Source of the DNA: Petaurus breviceps papuanus
Taxonomy: Eukaryota > Chordata > Mammalia > Diprotodontia > Petauridae
Reading direction: 5' to 3'
Length of the DNA: 64,000 nucleotides
NCBI GenBank assembly: GCA_028583685.1
Contig: JAMXIF010000022.1
Coordinates: 1,757,031 to 1,821,030 of the forward strand
How positions within the stretch are numbered: position 1 is the first letter of the stretch; each line of letters opens with the position of its first letter. The translations under genes and the position numbers were made by a program. This document shows, one piece after another, positions 10,010-20,135 of this stretch. The notes beneath the pieces are model-generated. The model did not search any database and was not told the origin of the DNA. It worked only from the letters and a program-made list of their open reading frames with translations.

Positions 10010-10205
10010 TTTAGAACTGGAAGGCACCTGAAAGACCATCTATTCCAACCCCCTCTTTTACAGATTAGGAAACTGAGTCCCAGGGTGGTTAAGTGACTTG
10101 CCCAAGGTTATACAGGTGGTTAGTACAAGAGGTGGGGTTTTCACTCTGGTCCTCTGACTCCAGAGACTGTGCTCTTGTGGCCTCTGGCTTATGATCTCTG
10201 GTTTT
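10010..10205 (-). mobile_element. MIR3 SINE
   Basis: In reverse complement: gatttagaactggaaggcac, ccatctattccaaccccctc, ttacagattaggaaactgag, taagtgacttgcccaaggtt, cctctgactccagagactg. It is well preserved. Confidence 0.75.
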
Positions 10206-10596
10206 AGGAGATATGGACCCACAGAATCCCTTGGACCTTTAAGTAGCTGCCCAACAAATCAATGGAAAAGGAGTAAGCCTTTCACTTCCCCTCTCACCAC
10301 TGAGGAAAGACCTTTGTAAACCCAAAAGTACTAAATTAAAATGTAAGGTATTATGGTGATAAGTACTGTACTTGTGGCATGAGTGAATGAATGATTGTAA
10401 AAATGGGTCATTCATTCTTTGCCCTTAGGCTAAAGAGACCCTTTGGTCTCTGGGAGAAGAGAAGAGAATAACAACTCAATAATCTCCTCACTTCAGTTTA
10501 GGTTGATGGATATTCTTCTTCTAGTCTCCAGGTCTCTGCAGAGTCTAGAAGGTTCTCCCTCCTCTCCTCATCTCTTAGAATCCCTAACTCCTGGGG

Positions 10597-10740
10597 AAGC
10601 AAGATGGTGCTGTAGGTAGACCACCAGCCTGAAGTGTAGAAGATATGAGTTCAAATTCAGCCTCAGAAATTTACTAGCTAGCTGTATGACACTGGGCAAG
10701 TCATTTGACTCCTACAATTCCCCCAAAACAACAACAGAAA
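10597..10740 (+). mobile_element. Short tRNA-derived marsupial SINE
   Basis: Head ggggaagcaagatggtgctg, then gagttcaaattcagcctcag, tactagctagctgtatgac, ctgggcaagtcatttgac and an A-rich end. The word aatccctaa occurs on both sides (about 10580 and 10743) and is a plausible short target duplication. Confidence 0.65.
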
Positions 10741-10744
10741 ATAA

Positions 10745-10838
10745 TCCCTAATTGCTTTCAAGGCTCAATTTAGGCATCACCTATGTGAAGACTTCCTTGA
10801 TCTTCCAAGTTGTTAATATTTTCTCTTTCCTGAAGTTA
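10745..10838 (+). mobile_element. L2 LINE fragment
   Basis: ttcaaggctcaatttaggca followed by tcacctatgtgaagacttcc corresponds to the end of L2 ORF2. It is short. Confidence 0.45.
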
Positions 10839-10880
10839 GTGTGTGTGTGTAAGTGTGTGTGTGTGTGTGTGTGTGTGTGT
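10839..10880 (+). repeat. (GT)n microsatellite
   Basis: GT dinucleotides with one interruption (taag). Confidence 0.95.
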
Positions 10881-10947
10881 AGCAGGATATCTGCTATATC
10901 CTGCTTCCTTGCCCTGCCCCCACACACCCATCCACAGTAGAATGGAA

Positions 10948-11275
10948 TAATCATCATCATCATCTTCTTTTTCTTCTTCTCCTTCTACTTCTCCTCCTCT
11001 TTCACTTCCTCCTCCTCTTTCACTTCCTCCTCCTCATCCTCCTTTTCCTTCTTCTTCTCCTTCTCCTTCTTCTTCTTCTTCTTCTTCTTCTTCTTCTTCT
11101 TCTTCTTCTTCTTCTTCTTCTTCTTCTTCTTCTTCTTCTTCTTCTTCTTCTTCTTCTTCTTCTTCTTNNNNNNNNNNTTCTTCTTCTTCTTCTTCTTCTT
11201 CTTCTTCTTCTTCTTCTTCTTCTTTTCCTCCTTCCCCTTCCCCTCCTCCTCCTCCTCCTTCTTCTTCATACTCTT
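10948..11275 (+). repeat. (TTC)n microsatellite with assembly gap
   Basis: A long TTC/CTT array, with imperfect TCC/TTC flanks, interrupted by ten N at 11168-11177. The true array length is therefore unknown. The lysine-rich frame on the other strand is an artefact. Confidence 0.95.
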
Positions 11276-11297
11276 AGTACCCAGCATAATGTCCTTT

Positions 11298-11455
11298 ATT
11301 TTTTTTTAAAGCAATTGGGGTTAAGTAACTTGCTCAAGGTTACACGGCCAGTTATTTCTGGGTGTGGTGCTGAGTATCTGAGCCTGGGATTCGATCCCCA
11401 GGTCATCCCAACACTGGAGCCAGTGGTCTTACTCTCTGTGCTACCTGGCTGCCCC
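11298..11455 (-). mobile_element. Short tRNA-derived marsupial SINE, subtype 2
   Basis: In reverse complement it carries the subtype 2 marks (tggtgctgagtatctgag, ggccagttatttctgg). The T-run at 11298 is its A-tail. A perfect 10-bp target duplication aatgtccttt lies at 11288-11297 and 11456-11465. Confidence 0.87.
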
Positions 11456-11465
11456 AATGTCCTTT

Positions 11466-11870
11466 CTTATTATATTTTTCTTGACTCCACTGAATTGACC
11501 CTATTCCAATGCCATCCACTTTTCAGAACCAGGAGGCACTTTTTGAGTCTAACCTAAACCTCATTTGCTGTATACCTCTAAGGGGATTTAGAGTTCATGT
11601 AGTACAACTCCCTTATTTTGATCTCTGCCCATTGTCAGCAATATAAAGTGTATGAAAGTCATTCACCTTGTCCTTTATAACCCACCCCTTTTCCCCCAGC
11701 ATTTGCAAAAGTTCCAAGACACCCACTTCTTTAATATTGTGCTGTGCCTTTCAGAAGCCAAAATGTTCAGCTTCCTGGGAAACCTCTTATTAATAGAAGC
11801 ATTCTCTTGCAGCTGGAATGAATTGGTCCAACTTTGTACCAGAGGAATCTTGGTCCAAACAGGTCAGTTC
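11466..11870. other. Unique sequence, no gene seen
   Basis: No repeat or coding signal is recognised. Confidence 0.4.
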
Positions 11871-11874
11871 ACCC

Positions 11875-11965
11875 AAGGATGATAAACAGAAGAGCTGGGT
11901 TTGAATCTAGATGCACTGGAACCAAACCCAATGTGCTTTTCAGCACTCCACACTGCCTCTGTAGT
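11875..11965 (-). mobile_element. MIR SINE 5' half fragment
   Basis: agaagagctgggtttgaatc, tgtgcttttcagcactcca and cactgcctct are the MIR head in reverse complement. Confidence 0.5.
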
Positions 11966-12044
11966 ACTAGCCGGTTAGACAATGATTTGGAGAAACAAGA
12001 GGGGGAATTTGATTCCTTACACTTGTAAGGAATTGTAAGGAATT

Positions 12045-12275
12045 ACAAGCTTTTAACTTTTTCAAAGCATTTACACATAAACTATCTCACTTGATCCTCA
12101 CAGCAATCCTGGGAGGTAGATAAATCAGAGATTATTGATTTTCTATGACAGATGAGAGAACTGAGGTCCAGAAAAGGGAAGGAATTTGCTGAAAGCCACA
12201 ACCTACATCAGTGGCAGTGCTGGGATTAGAGCCCCAGTTTCCTGATTCTCATGCCAACCTTATTGTGCCATACAA
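12045..12275 (-). mobile_element. MIR SINE
   Basis: Reverse-complement MIR: caaagcatttacacataaac, tctcacttgatcctcacagc, gatgagagaactgaggtcc, gtggcagtgctgggattaga, cttattgtgccatac. Confidence 0.72.
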
Positions 12276-12279
12276 GCTT

Positions 12280-12530
12280 TCCATATTCCCAAAAGCGATT
12301 ATCATTAGCTTTTTCCTCATCCAGCTGAACATGCTCAAATCTCATAATTTTTCTCTCTATTAACCTCCTCAGCCATTTCATAAATGTTACACCTGGTAAA
12401 GAAAAGCAATGCTATTGATGTTTATTAGTATATCCTTAATGCTGTTTATCATACTCTCTGTTATCCGTGGAGCTGTGAAGGGTCTGTCACATCATCAGAA
12501 GCAGAGTGGGAATCAATCTTTAAGAAAAAC
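12280..12530. other. Unique sequence
   Basis: Nothing recognised. Confidence 0.4.
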
Positions 12531-12534
12531 TTGG

Positions 12535-12655
12535 TAGTAGTGATGATGGCGAGAATGGTCGTGATGGTGTTGATGTTGGTGTTGGTGCTAGTGTTGATGG
12601 TGAAAATGGTGGTGATGATGGGAATGATGGTGATGATGATTCCTCAGATACTGGT
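12535..12655 (+). repeat. Degenerate GATGGT-type trinucleotide/hexamer repeat
   Basis: Repeated gatgatgg, ggtgttgatg and aatggtggtgatgat words form an imperfect (GRTGRT)n array. A similar shorter array is at 17645-17725. Confidence 0.8.
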
Positions 12656-12754
12656 TGAAGGAGATAGACGCAAAGATCCTTTCTACTTTTGATACTCCAT
12701 AATTCTAAGATTACCATAGTCCGACCATCACAGAAGTTACTATGACATTCCATT

Positions 12755-12925
12755 TTAGGAAGGATGTTGACAAATTAGAGTTCAACATGATATGGCTGCC
12801 TAGAACAATGTGGACACCCAGAGATGGTGTCATTAGAAGATCAGCTAAAAGAAAAAGCAATGTTTAGATTGGAGAAGAAAAGACCTGGCCTTTAAGAATA
12901 GGAAGGGCTGTAACCCTGAAGAAAA
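12755..12925 (+). mobile_element. CR1/L3 LINE 3' region, left part
   Basis: aggaaggatgttgacaaatt is the CR1/L3 'KKDvDKLe' segment. A diverged stretch follows, including ttagattggagaagaaaaga. It continues after a MIR at 13055. Confidence 0.62.
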
Positions 12926-12929
12926 GAAG

Positions 12930-13050
12930 AAAGGAAATAAGCATTTATTAAGTACCTACTGCATATGAGGCACTGTGTTAATCAATTTTATAAATATTAT
13001 CTCATTGGATCCAACCTTACAACTACCCTGAGAAGTTGTGAAAGAGGGAT
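12930..13050 (-). mobile_element. MIR SINE, 3' half
   Basis: aataagcatttattaagtac, gaggcactgtgttaatcaa and tattatctcattggatcca are the reversed MIR tail. It splits a CR1/L3 LINE. Confidence 0.65.
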
Positions 13051-13054
13051 TAGA

Positions 13055-13297
13055 CTCTGTTTAACACCAGAGAGGAAAAGTATGAGCAACTCTAAATAAA
13101 AGCAGGATGAGGTTCAATGTAAGATAACACTTTCTAAAAGTTAGAGTTATCCCAAAGTGGAAAGTGCTGCCTTGGCAGAGACTAGTTTTCCCCTTACTGG
13201 AGCTCTTTTAAGGAATGACAGGATAATCACTTCTCAGGCTTAATGTAAAAGGACTTCTTATTCATGTATTACTTGGACAAGGTGACTTTTGAGGTCA
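13055..13297 (+). mobile_element. CR1/L3 LINE 3' region, right part
   Basis: It resumes with aagataacactttctaaaag, gagttatcccaaagtggaaa, gtgctgccttggcagagac and ggataatcacttctcagg, the CR1/L3 3' region in order. Confidence 0.65.
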
Positions 13298-13720
13298 ATC
13301 AGTCAGTCAACAAGCATTTATCTAGTACCTAACTATTTGCCAGAGGCAGTTAGATGGCTCAGTAGATAGAGCACCAGGCTTGGAGTCAGAAAGACCTGAG
13401 TTCAAATCCAACCTCAGACACTTATTAGCTGAGTGACTGTAGACAAGTTACTTAACCTCTTTTGCCTTCGTGTACTGGAGAAGAAAATGGCAAACCACTT
13501 CTGTATCTTTGCAGAGAAAAATCTATGGACAGTATTGGTGTGCTATGGTCCATATGGTGTGGTCCATATGGTGCATATGGTCCACAAAGAGGTAACATGA
13601 TTGAACAACCGCTATGTTCCAGGCACTAGGCTAGACTCTGGGAATACTGAGACCAAGATGAAACAGTTCCTGCCTTTCAGGTGCTTACACTCTCTTGGAG
13701 AAACAACAAATGCAAAACTA
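13298..13720 (-). mobile_element. L2 LINE 3' end, split by a Mar-1 SINE
   Basis: The reversed L2 terminus is at 13298-13342 (agtcaacaagcatttatcta). It resumes at about 13590 with ccgctatgttccaggcacta, aaacagttcctgcctttcag and gtgcttacactctcttgg. The SINE at 13343-13545 separates the halves. A small tandem of ggtccatatggtg lies at 13548-13585. Confidence 0.65.
13343..13545 (+). mobile_element. Mar-1 SINE
   Basis: gaggcagttagatggctcag, caccaggcttggagtcagaa, gagttcaaatccaacctcag, ggagaagaaaatggcaaacc and ttctgtatctttgcagaga follow Mar-1 order, ending within the RTE-like tail. Confidence 0.75.
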
Positions 13721-13925
13721 GGTAGGGAACACTTACTAAGTGACTTCTATGTACCAGACTCTATGCTAAGAGCTTTACCTTTTATTTGATCTTCACAATA
13801 ACTCTGGGAAATCGGTTCTGTTATTATCCCCATTTTATAGTTGAGGAATCTGAGGCAGACAGAGACTAAAATTTGCCCAGAGTCACAGAGCTAGTGAGTG
13901 CCTAAGGCCAGATTGGAGTGCTTCT
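13720..13925 (-). mobile_element. MIR SINE
   Basis: Reverse complement: acttactaagtgacttctat, gtaccagactctatgctaag, atccccattttatagttgag, gtcacagagctagtgagtg. Confidence 0.72.
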
Positions 13926-13974
13926 TCCTAAAATATGCACACACAAAATTAATACAAGGTAATTTAGGGATCCC

Positions 13975-14118
13975 TTGTGATTTGGGGTCCTGTTCTTGGT
14001 TCCCTTATTGACTTGTTGGATGTCTGTAGGCAAATCATTACATTTCTGGGCCTTGGTTTCCCCATCTATTAAATGAGGATGTTGTACAAAGATCCCTTTC
14101 AGCTCTGACATTCTATGG
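13975..14118 (+). mobile_element. MIR3-type SINE
   Basis: gggccttggtttccccatct, attaaatgaggatgttg, gatccctttcagctctgaca and ttctatgg show the CORE followed by a CR1/L3-like tail. Confidence 0.6.
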
Positions 14119-14124
14119 ACCTAA

Positions 14125-14540
14125 CTACTTGGGTGTCCAGAAAATTCTCTTGGTCATACAGAAAATTTTCTCTTGGTCATCTAGAGAATCATTTGTTGGC
14201 CCTGGTTGTATCAATCCAGAAAACTCCAGAGCTGAACTGTTCTATTTTTTACCCTTTTCTTTCCTATGAACCCTCCCCCAAAATGTGGATGTGGCCCCGG
14301 GTTGTAAACTGTGCTATTTCTAACTTGCTGCTTTCACAGGCTCAAAGGGTGTGAGTGGCGGGTTTTCCTAACACACCCTTAGGGAACAGGTGTTGCAGAG
14401 GGAATACAGGTCAGGGAGGGGAAAGTGACAGGCATGGGAGTTGGGTTCACAGATTCTCAGAGACCCCAGAATCAGAGCAGGTCCTGGAAAATATGCTGAG
14501 GTTGGGAATCAGTCCTTGGCAGCCCCAACCTCTCCACTCT
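14125..14540. other. Unique sequence, no gene seen
   Basis: Short frames of about 70-80 codons in this stretch have no recognisable domain. Confidence 0.35.
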
Positions 14541-14544
14541 GTCA

Positions 14545-14705
14545 CCTTGGTGCAATGGAAAGAACCTTAGATTAGGAATAAGGAGGCCTGAGTTTTAGGC
14601 ACAGCCTTGCTGATTTATTATATGACCTTGGGCAAATCAATTTAAAATGAGGATCTTGGACTGCAGAATTTTTGAGGTTTCTTCTTGCTCAGACAGCCTA
14701 TGGGT
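14545..14705 (+). mobile_element. MIR3-type SINE
   Basis: gtgcaatggaaagaaccttag, gaggcctgagttttaggca, atatgaccttgggcaaatca and atgaggatcttggactgc. Confidence 0.58.
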
Positions 14706-14784
14706 TCTCGGTACCCAGAATCCTCTTGTTTTCTCCCCAGTCTCACCCCCCCTCCCCATCATAGCTCTTAGATTTTGATGTAGC

Positions 14785-15030
14785 TTGTTGGTGCCATGGA
14801 TAGAGTGGTGGGTGTGGAATCAGAAAGACCCAAGTTCAAATTTAGCCTTGCACAGGTATAAGCTATGTGACCCTGGTTAACTCACTTAACCACTTAAAAC
14901 CTCAGTTCCTCAACTATAAAGAGGAGATAATAATAATACTTACTTCCCAGTGTTGTTATGTAGATGAAATGACATAATGTAAAGCATTAAGTACAGTGTC
15001 TGGCACATAGTAGGTACTTTTTATTGTTGT
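14785..15030 (+). mobile_element. MIR-family SINE, nearly full length
   Basis: Head tggtgccatggatagagtgg, CORE gctatgtgaccctggtta and aacctcagttcctcaacta, L2-type tail tcccagtgttgttatg, aaagcattaagtacagtgtc, tggcacatagtaggtac. Confidence 0.75.
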
Positions 15031-15034
15031 AAGC

Positions 15035-15685
15035 TGTTCATATTGAAGAGTCAGAGGTTGACCCCTTTTGCTTTGCTGAAGTCTGAGGGAGCTTGGTGAC
15101 TCATGGCATTGGGTGAGGGACCATGAAGTGAGGTGGAAGGCCTTAGGACCTTCTTTTACCCCCTGAAGCTATGGTGGCCCCCTCAAAATAGTACCTTTTT
15201 CTGTTCTAGGAAAAGGAAGCTTCATACCTATTAAGTGTTAAAAGATCTTTGTGAGGGTGCTCCTGCTCCTGATGTTATAGAGTTTGGGCTGAAGGCTGGG
15301 CATTGCAACTAGCCTAGCACCTATACCCTTAGGAGCAATGTGCAGCATTCCAGGACAACTTTCTGGATCTATGTCAGGGAAAGCTGACCAGGACTTGTCT
15401 GGCACAGGTGTTACCTTTGAGCAGGAACTTGGTGGGATCAGTTTTGGACAGGAATCAAGCTAAATTATGAGCTTAACTCCCCACTGTACCCAGACTGAGA
15501 TGGTATAAGGGAAATCATTCACCCCTCAGGTGTAGGGGTATGTTTGTTCTTGTTATATCTTCATGTCTTCAAAGTAGGTATCTCTTTGAAAAAGATGTTT
15601 TAAAAGAGTACAGGTCAGAGAACTCAGAGGCAGGCAGTTGTGCTGGCTATACCTAGGGAAGGAATGAGCTCCCCGTCACTGTCAT
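15035..15685. other. Unique sequence, no gene seen
   Basis: No gene or clear repeat. The C-rich and G-rich patches look like ordinary single-copy DNA. Confidence 0.35.
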
Positions 15686-15687
15686 GT

Positions 15688-15882
15688 GGTTGTGGTTTGT
15701 CCTTCATTCTCAAAGAGGACCATGACATAAGGGAGTTGATGACATGACTTGCAATTGACTTTGATTTGAGGGAGAGAGGGCTGTGCAAGGTCACCAGCCT
15801 CACTTTCTCCTCCAGAACCATCTGGGTCCAGTGGCTAAATATCTATCAGGACTGGAGATGGCTCAGGATGCAGTGATGAGCC
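15688..15882 (+). repeat. Dispersed ~190-bp repeat, copy 1, family unknown
   Basis: It shares an ordered set of words with 26512-26692: ttctcaaagagga, aggagttgatg (approximate), caattggatttgag-like, ggctgtgcaaggtcaccagc, tcctccagaaccatctgg, gtccagtggctaaata, gactggagatggc. I recall similar sequence as common in marsupials but cannot name it. Confidence 0.6.
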
Positions 15883-15884
15883 AT

Positions 15885-16290
15885 GGAACTTTGAAGGCTA
15901 AGGTCTTTTCAGGTTCTCACTTTGAGTGAGACAATATCCATTCAGTGAAGATACCTCTTTAAGAAGTGAGTTAAGGGATGGCCCCTTTAATAAAGAAAAA
16001 AACTATCAAACGGCTGGGGAAGACGCTCAGGGCTGCTGGCCAAAAGACAAATAGTTACTATGGACATTCACTCAGAGCCAGGGAGGCCCAAAGAGTAACC
16101 ATTAAGTGGTGCTTGGGCAGGGGCCTATTATCCAATCCATGAGGTCTAGAGTGAATTGGGATTAAGGCTTGGTCTCTGAAAAAGGAATCTAGTCAGTAAA
16201 CTCCAAGTTAACTCTCCTCTCCTCCTCTGCCTTAGATGGTGGCCCTGTCACTGTAAGCATTTAATGAATCACTAGACATTAGGGTGCTGG
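15885..16290. repeat. Old repeat-like segment resembling 19380-19790
   Basis: About 16100-16225 (ggggcctattatccaatcca, attaaggcttggtctctg, gaatctagtcagtaaactcc) resembles 19460-19735 in order and spacing. It may be an old LTR-type repeat. No gene seen. Confidence 0.35.
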
Positions 16291-16294
16291 TGGA

Positions 16295-16360
16295 CATCAG
16301 CTATGGGTTGATCTACATGCTCTTTGAGGTCCTTTCCTGTCCTGAAATTCTATGAGTTCA
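16295..16360 (+). mobile_element. CR1/L3-type tail fragment
   Basis: ctctttgaggtcctttcctg and tcctgaaattctatgag match the shared CR1/L3-MIR3 terminus. Confidence 0.45.
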
Positions 16361-16494
16361 GTAAATGGGGAAGAACTCATAAAGGAGTCACAATTTTTGA
16401 GAGACATACAGATACAGGTGATCGTTTTAGGAAGAAGAAGAACTAGTTGGACTTCAGAGGATTCCAGTCCTAAGGGTTCTCTGAGGGATATAAG

Positions 16495-16720
16495 TTTCAA
16501 TTTAGATTCATTCAGCTGGACTCTGTGTCTCTTCACCCACAAAATGGTACCCTGCCCCAAAGGAACTTATATTCCACTATGGGAAAGTCACTTTATTTCT
16601 TGACCTCAGTCTCCTCACCAGGAAAATGGGTATCTTAGGGTCTCTTCTTCCTTTATGTCACTTTCCTCCATAGCAAAAGGAAGGTTAATATTAAGGTCTG
16701 TTTCAACTCTAAATTACACA
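16495..16720 (+). mobile_element. MIR3-type SINE, diverged
   Basis: tgggaaagtcactttatttc, tgacctcagtctcctcacc, aggaaaatgggtatcttagg and aaggtctgtttcaactctaa follow SINE CORE and tail order. Confidence 0.45.
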
Positions 16721-16724
16721 TCCA

Positions 16725-17640
16725 ACAAAAGGCAGGATGGGGTAAAGGTCAGAACAAAGATCCAGGCACAGGAATGAGGGATTTTAGAGGAGAGGGAGGA
16801 GATATTTGAAGGATGAAAATAACAAAATGAAAGAAGAGAAAGTGAACGGCACAAAAATCTGACCTGAGATGTGGAAATAGGAAAGTGGGAAGAGTGGAGG
16901 AGAATCAAGGAGACCCATTCTTTGTGAAAGAAAGAGGAAATGGTAAATTAATGAAAAGGTGAACAAGGAAAAAAATAGTATTTGACAAACTGCGAAGCCG
17001 AGCTCTGTGACCACAGATGGCATCAGCAGGAAGGGAAGCCTTCTCCAACAGGTTAAACATTGGAATTCAAGTTAGAGCTTCCCTCACATAACCAGCAGGA
17101 GAGAGAAATTCAATTATTTTCCCCTGGAAGATCTGGGACAAATCTTCAAGAAGACACCTGTGGAAACACCAAGCCATTAAGAAAATGCTCATACTCAAGT
17201 TTAACCCTGGGGGATGTGTAGTTGTGGGCAAGAGCAATAAGGATGCCCATCTGGCAAGAGAAGTCAAGCTTTTGGTTAAGTCCAGAGAACTGGTTTATGA
17301 GGAAAATGGCGGTTTTTTGAGTTCAGTGTAACTCTTTTTGTTCAGATGTCCCAGCAATACTCTCTCTATGTAGTCTGAGGACAAAGGGTGACCTTTTTTC
17401 TCTCAGTTGTTATATAATAATCGAGGTTCACAGTTCAGCTATGAGAATAGAAAGGCAGCAGCTGCTACCAGCTGCCCTAATGAGAGCTCCAGTTTCCTTC
17501 CTCCTCTTAGGCTACATGTCAACTTATTAATGCATGGAAATCTAGGTTTCTGATATTTCTGATCATTTCTATTATAACTTCTGATATTTCTAAAATCACA
17601 GCTAGCTATGTAGTGTGTGTGGCCAGGAGGGAGATCAAGA
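16725..17640. other. Unique sequence with an E-box pair
   Basis: No gene or repeat is recognised. Two CAGCTG E-boxes lie 10 bp apart at 17459-17464 and 17469-17474, followed by ccctaatgag. They could be a regulatory site, but that is only inference. Confidence 0.35.
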
Positions 17641-17644
17641 AAGC

Positions 17645-17725
17645 AGCGATGATGGTGGTTACATTAAGGCCAATGGTGGCGATAATGATGGTGGTAACAA
17701 TCTTGACAATGGTGGCAGTGTCCAG
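17645..17725 (+). repeat. Degenerate GATGGTGG repeat
   Basis: gatgatggtggtt, aatggtggcgataatgatgg and caatggtggc form an imperfect trinucleotide-based array. Confidence 0.65.
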
Positions 17726-17984
17726 ATGTGATTGTGCCTGGGGACAACCAGGAAGGGACCCTATCAACCTTGCCCTGTGGACAGGGGTGTGTGAGAAAAG
17801 CCATGCCATGGTCATACTCAGTCCCATTGCTTAGTTCTCAGGGAAGCCAAGATAGTCATCTATGAGAATGAGTTTCATTTTGGATCCTAATAATGATTAC
17901 CATGTTGGAGATTAAGAGCTTGTAAACGGTCTGACAGAAGCTGGCATGTGGTTTTTGGAGGACACGGGGCTTCAATTTTCACAA

Positions 17985-18115
17985 CATGCATTCTTTACAA
18001 CACCCCTGGGAGATAGGAAATTCATGTATGATTATCTTCATTTTACAGATGAGGAAACCTGATGCTCAGAGTGAAAATGATTGCCCAAGGGTGCCCAACA
18101 AATAATAGTTTATGT
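17985..18115 (-). mobile_element. MIR SINE fragment
   Basis: caacacccctgggagatagg, cattttacagatgaggaaac and gattgcccaagggtgcccaa in reverse complement. Confidence 0.65.
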
Positions 18116-18194
18116 TGTGTGGTATCTATATGCAAATATATGTATGTGTATGACTGGAGGGAAGAGGTGCTGATGTATTTGTGAGCAGGTATGT

Positions 18195-18470
18195 AAATAA
18201 CTTTTACATCTCAGTCAATAAACATTTATTAAATAACACCTATTATGTGTCAGGCATTGTGCTAAGCACTAGGGATACAAAGTCATGCAAAAGACAGGCA
18301 CTACTTTCACAGAACTCACAGTCTAATGGGGAAGACAACATGCAAACAGCTATAAACAAACATGCTATATACAGGATAAGTTAAAGATAATCAATAAAAG
18401 GAAAACACTAGCATTAAGGGGCACCAGGAAAGGCTGTGCGGTCACAAGTGAGTAAATGGTTCTGTGCAAT
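18195..18470 (-). mobile_element. L2 LINE 3' end
   Basis: Reversed L2: cagtcaataaacatttatta, gtgtcaggcattgtgctaag, agaactcacagtctaatggg, gacaacatgcaaacagctat, cactagcattaaggggcac. Confidence 0.75.
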
Positions 18471-18559
18471 GGTATGTGACTATATTTAGAGGGGTATATG
18501 TGTACGTGCATGTATGTGCACGTGTAGTATGTGTGTGACTTTGTGTGCTCAAGAGTGTG

Positions 18560-18665
18560 TGCTTCTATCAATCATTTATTAAATGAGCATTTATTAGAAA
18601 CTTTTGGCATGCCAAGCACCAGGTCAGATGCTGGAGTTACAAAAACCAAAGTGAGTTAATACTGA
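18560..18665 (-). mobile_element. L2 LINE 3' end fragment
   Basis: tcaatcatttattaaatgag, ccaagcaccaggtcagatgc and tggagttacaaaaacc. Confidence 0.6.
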
Positions 18666-18669
18666 ATGT

Positions 18670-19375
18670 TATGTAGGAATTCATCTCTTATATGGAGAAA
18701 AGAGGGTCTTTATCACAGTTTGATCACACTGTTGAGCATGTCAGGATGTTAGCAAGCTTCTGTGTATAGGCTTGTGCATGTCAGCATGCCGGTTCATGTG
18801 TGAGGCTGTGTGCTGTGGATGTATTCACAGCTCCCACCTCCCCTCCACCTGGCCTCTCCTTGCTCCTCTGATTACCTTTATTGATTTTTACTGCACTGGT
18901 TATTAAATGCTTAATCTTCCTCAACCAAGCATTCCCAGAGAAGATTTAGCATCTTGTGATCATTTGGGCTCTTTGAGGCTAACTAGGAGGCAGGGGACCC
19001 TTGGATTAGGGGATTATTTCAGGAGAGTGAGCATGAGAAACAGGGCCAGGGCCAGGACTGGAAATTCTAGGACTCTGTGGGACAGTTAACCCCTTTACCC
19101 TGTGCTCTGGCTGGCCACTGCCATTCAGGAATTAATGAATGATTGGGATCAGAATGTGAAATGCCTCACCAATTTCCCTGAAGGAGATGAATAAAAAAAT
19201 GAATCCCCTGACCCTACTCAGTCACCACAGGATCTGAACTAAACCATTTTATGGGATGGACTTCACTGAATCATCCACATTCTCTAACTTTGGGTTCCAT
19301 TTTATGCATATTTTTAAGGCAGTAAGTAGATTGGATGCTCAGTCTATGGAACAATAAAGTTTCAATATGAAGGTT
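18670..19375. other. Unique sequence, no gene seen
   Basis: No repeat recognised. A patch at 18900-19230 is well mixed in composition and could be conserved, but nothing in it is diagnostic. Confidence 0.35.
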
Positions 19376-19379
19376 TAGT

Positions 19380-19790
19380 CTCTAAATGGGCATGGTTAGG
19401 GCTGAATCCAAAGGACTGCCATTTCCTAACCCTCATTACAATTTTAAACCTAGTTTTAGTGGGCTGGGACCTATTGTTGGCCAATCAATGAGAGCCACAG
19501 TGATTTGGGTTTGAGGCATGATCCTTAAAAAGAAATCTAGACTGGGGCGGCCAGGTAGCACAGCAAGTAAGAGCACCGGCTCCAGTGTTGAGAAGACCTG
19601 GAGATTGAATCCCGGGCTCAGACACTTAGCACCCACCCAGAAACACCTGGCCGTGTAACCTTGAGCAAGTTACTTAACCCCGATTGCTTAAAAAAAAAAA
19701 AAAGAAATCTAGACCATAAACCCCCAGATAACTTGCAAGTTTTCAGCGATCAAAATTTCCTTTGCGCAGAGCAACTAAAGGTAAGGGTAT
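19380..19790. repeat. Old LTR-like repeat split by a SINE
   Basis: The flanks of the SINE here (tgggacctattgttggccaa, gtttgaggcatgatcc, then cataaacccccagataactt) parallel 16100-16225. Family and limits are uncertain. Confidence 0.35.
19543..19701 (+). mobile_element. Short tRNA-derived marsupial SINE, subtype 1
   Basis: tggggcggccaggtagcaca to the A-tail ttgcttaaaaaaaaaaaaa. Subtype 1 marks are present (cacttagcacccacccag, aacacctggccgtg). A 13-bp target duplication aagaaatctagac lies at about 19530-19542 and 19702-19714. Confidence 0.87.
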
Positions 19791-19807
19791 GATTCCCTAT
19801 GTGGACA

Positions 19808-19895
19808 GAGGTAGACGAGGGAGAGAAAGGAGGGAGAGAAAGAGGGAAGGAAGAAAGTAGGGAAGGAAAGAGAGGGAAGGAAGGAAGGAAGGAGC
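19808..19895 (+). repeat. Purine-rich (GGGA/GGAA)n low-complexity tract
   Basis: Imperfect gagaaagg and gaaggaaggaagg words. Confidence 0.8.
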
Positions 19896-20004
19896 TGTGT
19901 TGCTCTACTAGAGACTGGAGTAGAAATAGGCTTGAGGTAGGAAGATGGATTTAGAAAATTATTGCAACAGTCCAGGCAATTATTTGAGGTAAGTAGTGAA
20001 AACA

Positions 20005-20122
20005 TTTTTAACCCAGTTTTATAGATGAAGAAATTGAAACTTTAATAAGTTGTAACTTACCTATGCTCCCATAGCTAGTAAGTGTCTGAAACAGAATTTG
20101 AATGCAATTCTCTTGCTTCTTC
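20005..20122 (-). mobile_element. MIR SINE fragment
   Basis: aacccagttttatagatgaa, gaaattgaaactttaataag and catagctagtaagtgtctg in reverse complement. Confidence 0.6.
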
Positions 20123-20135
20123 TAAAATGTGGCAG

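Noticed and set aside
10985-11287. Lysine/glutamate-rich frame
   Set aside because: It is the translation of the TTC microsatellite and crosses the N gap.
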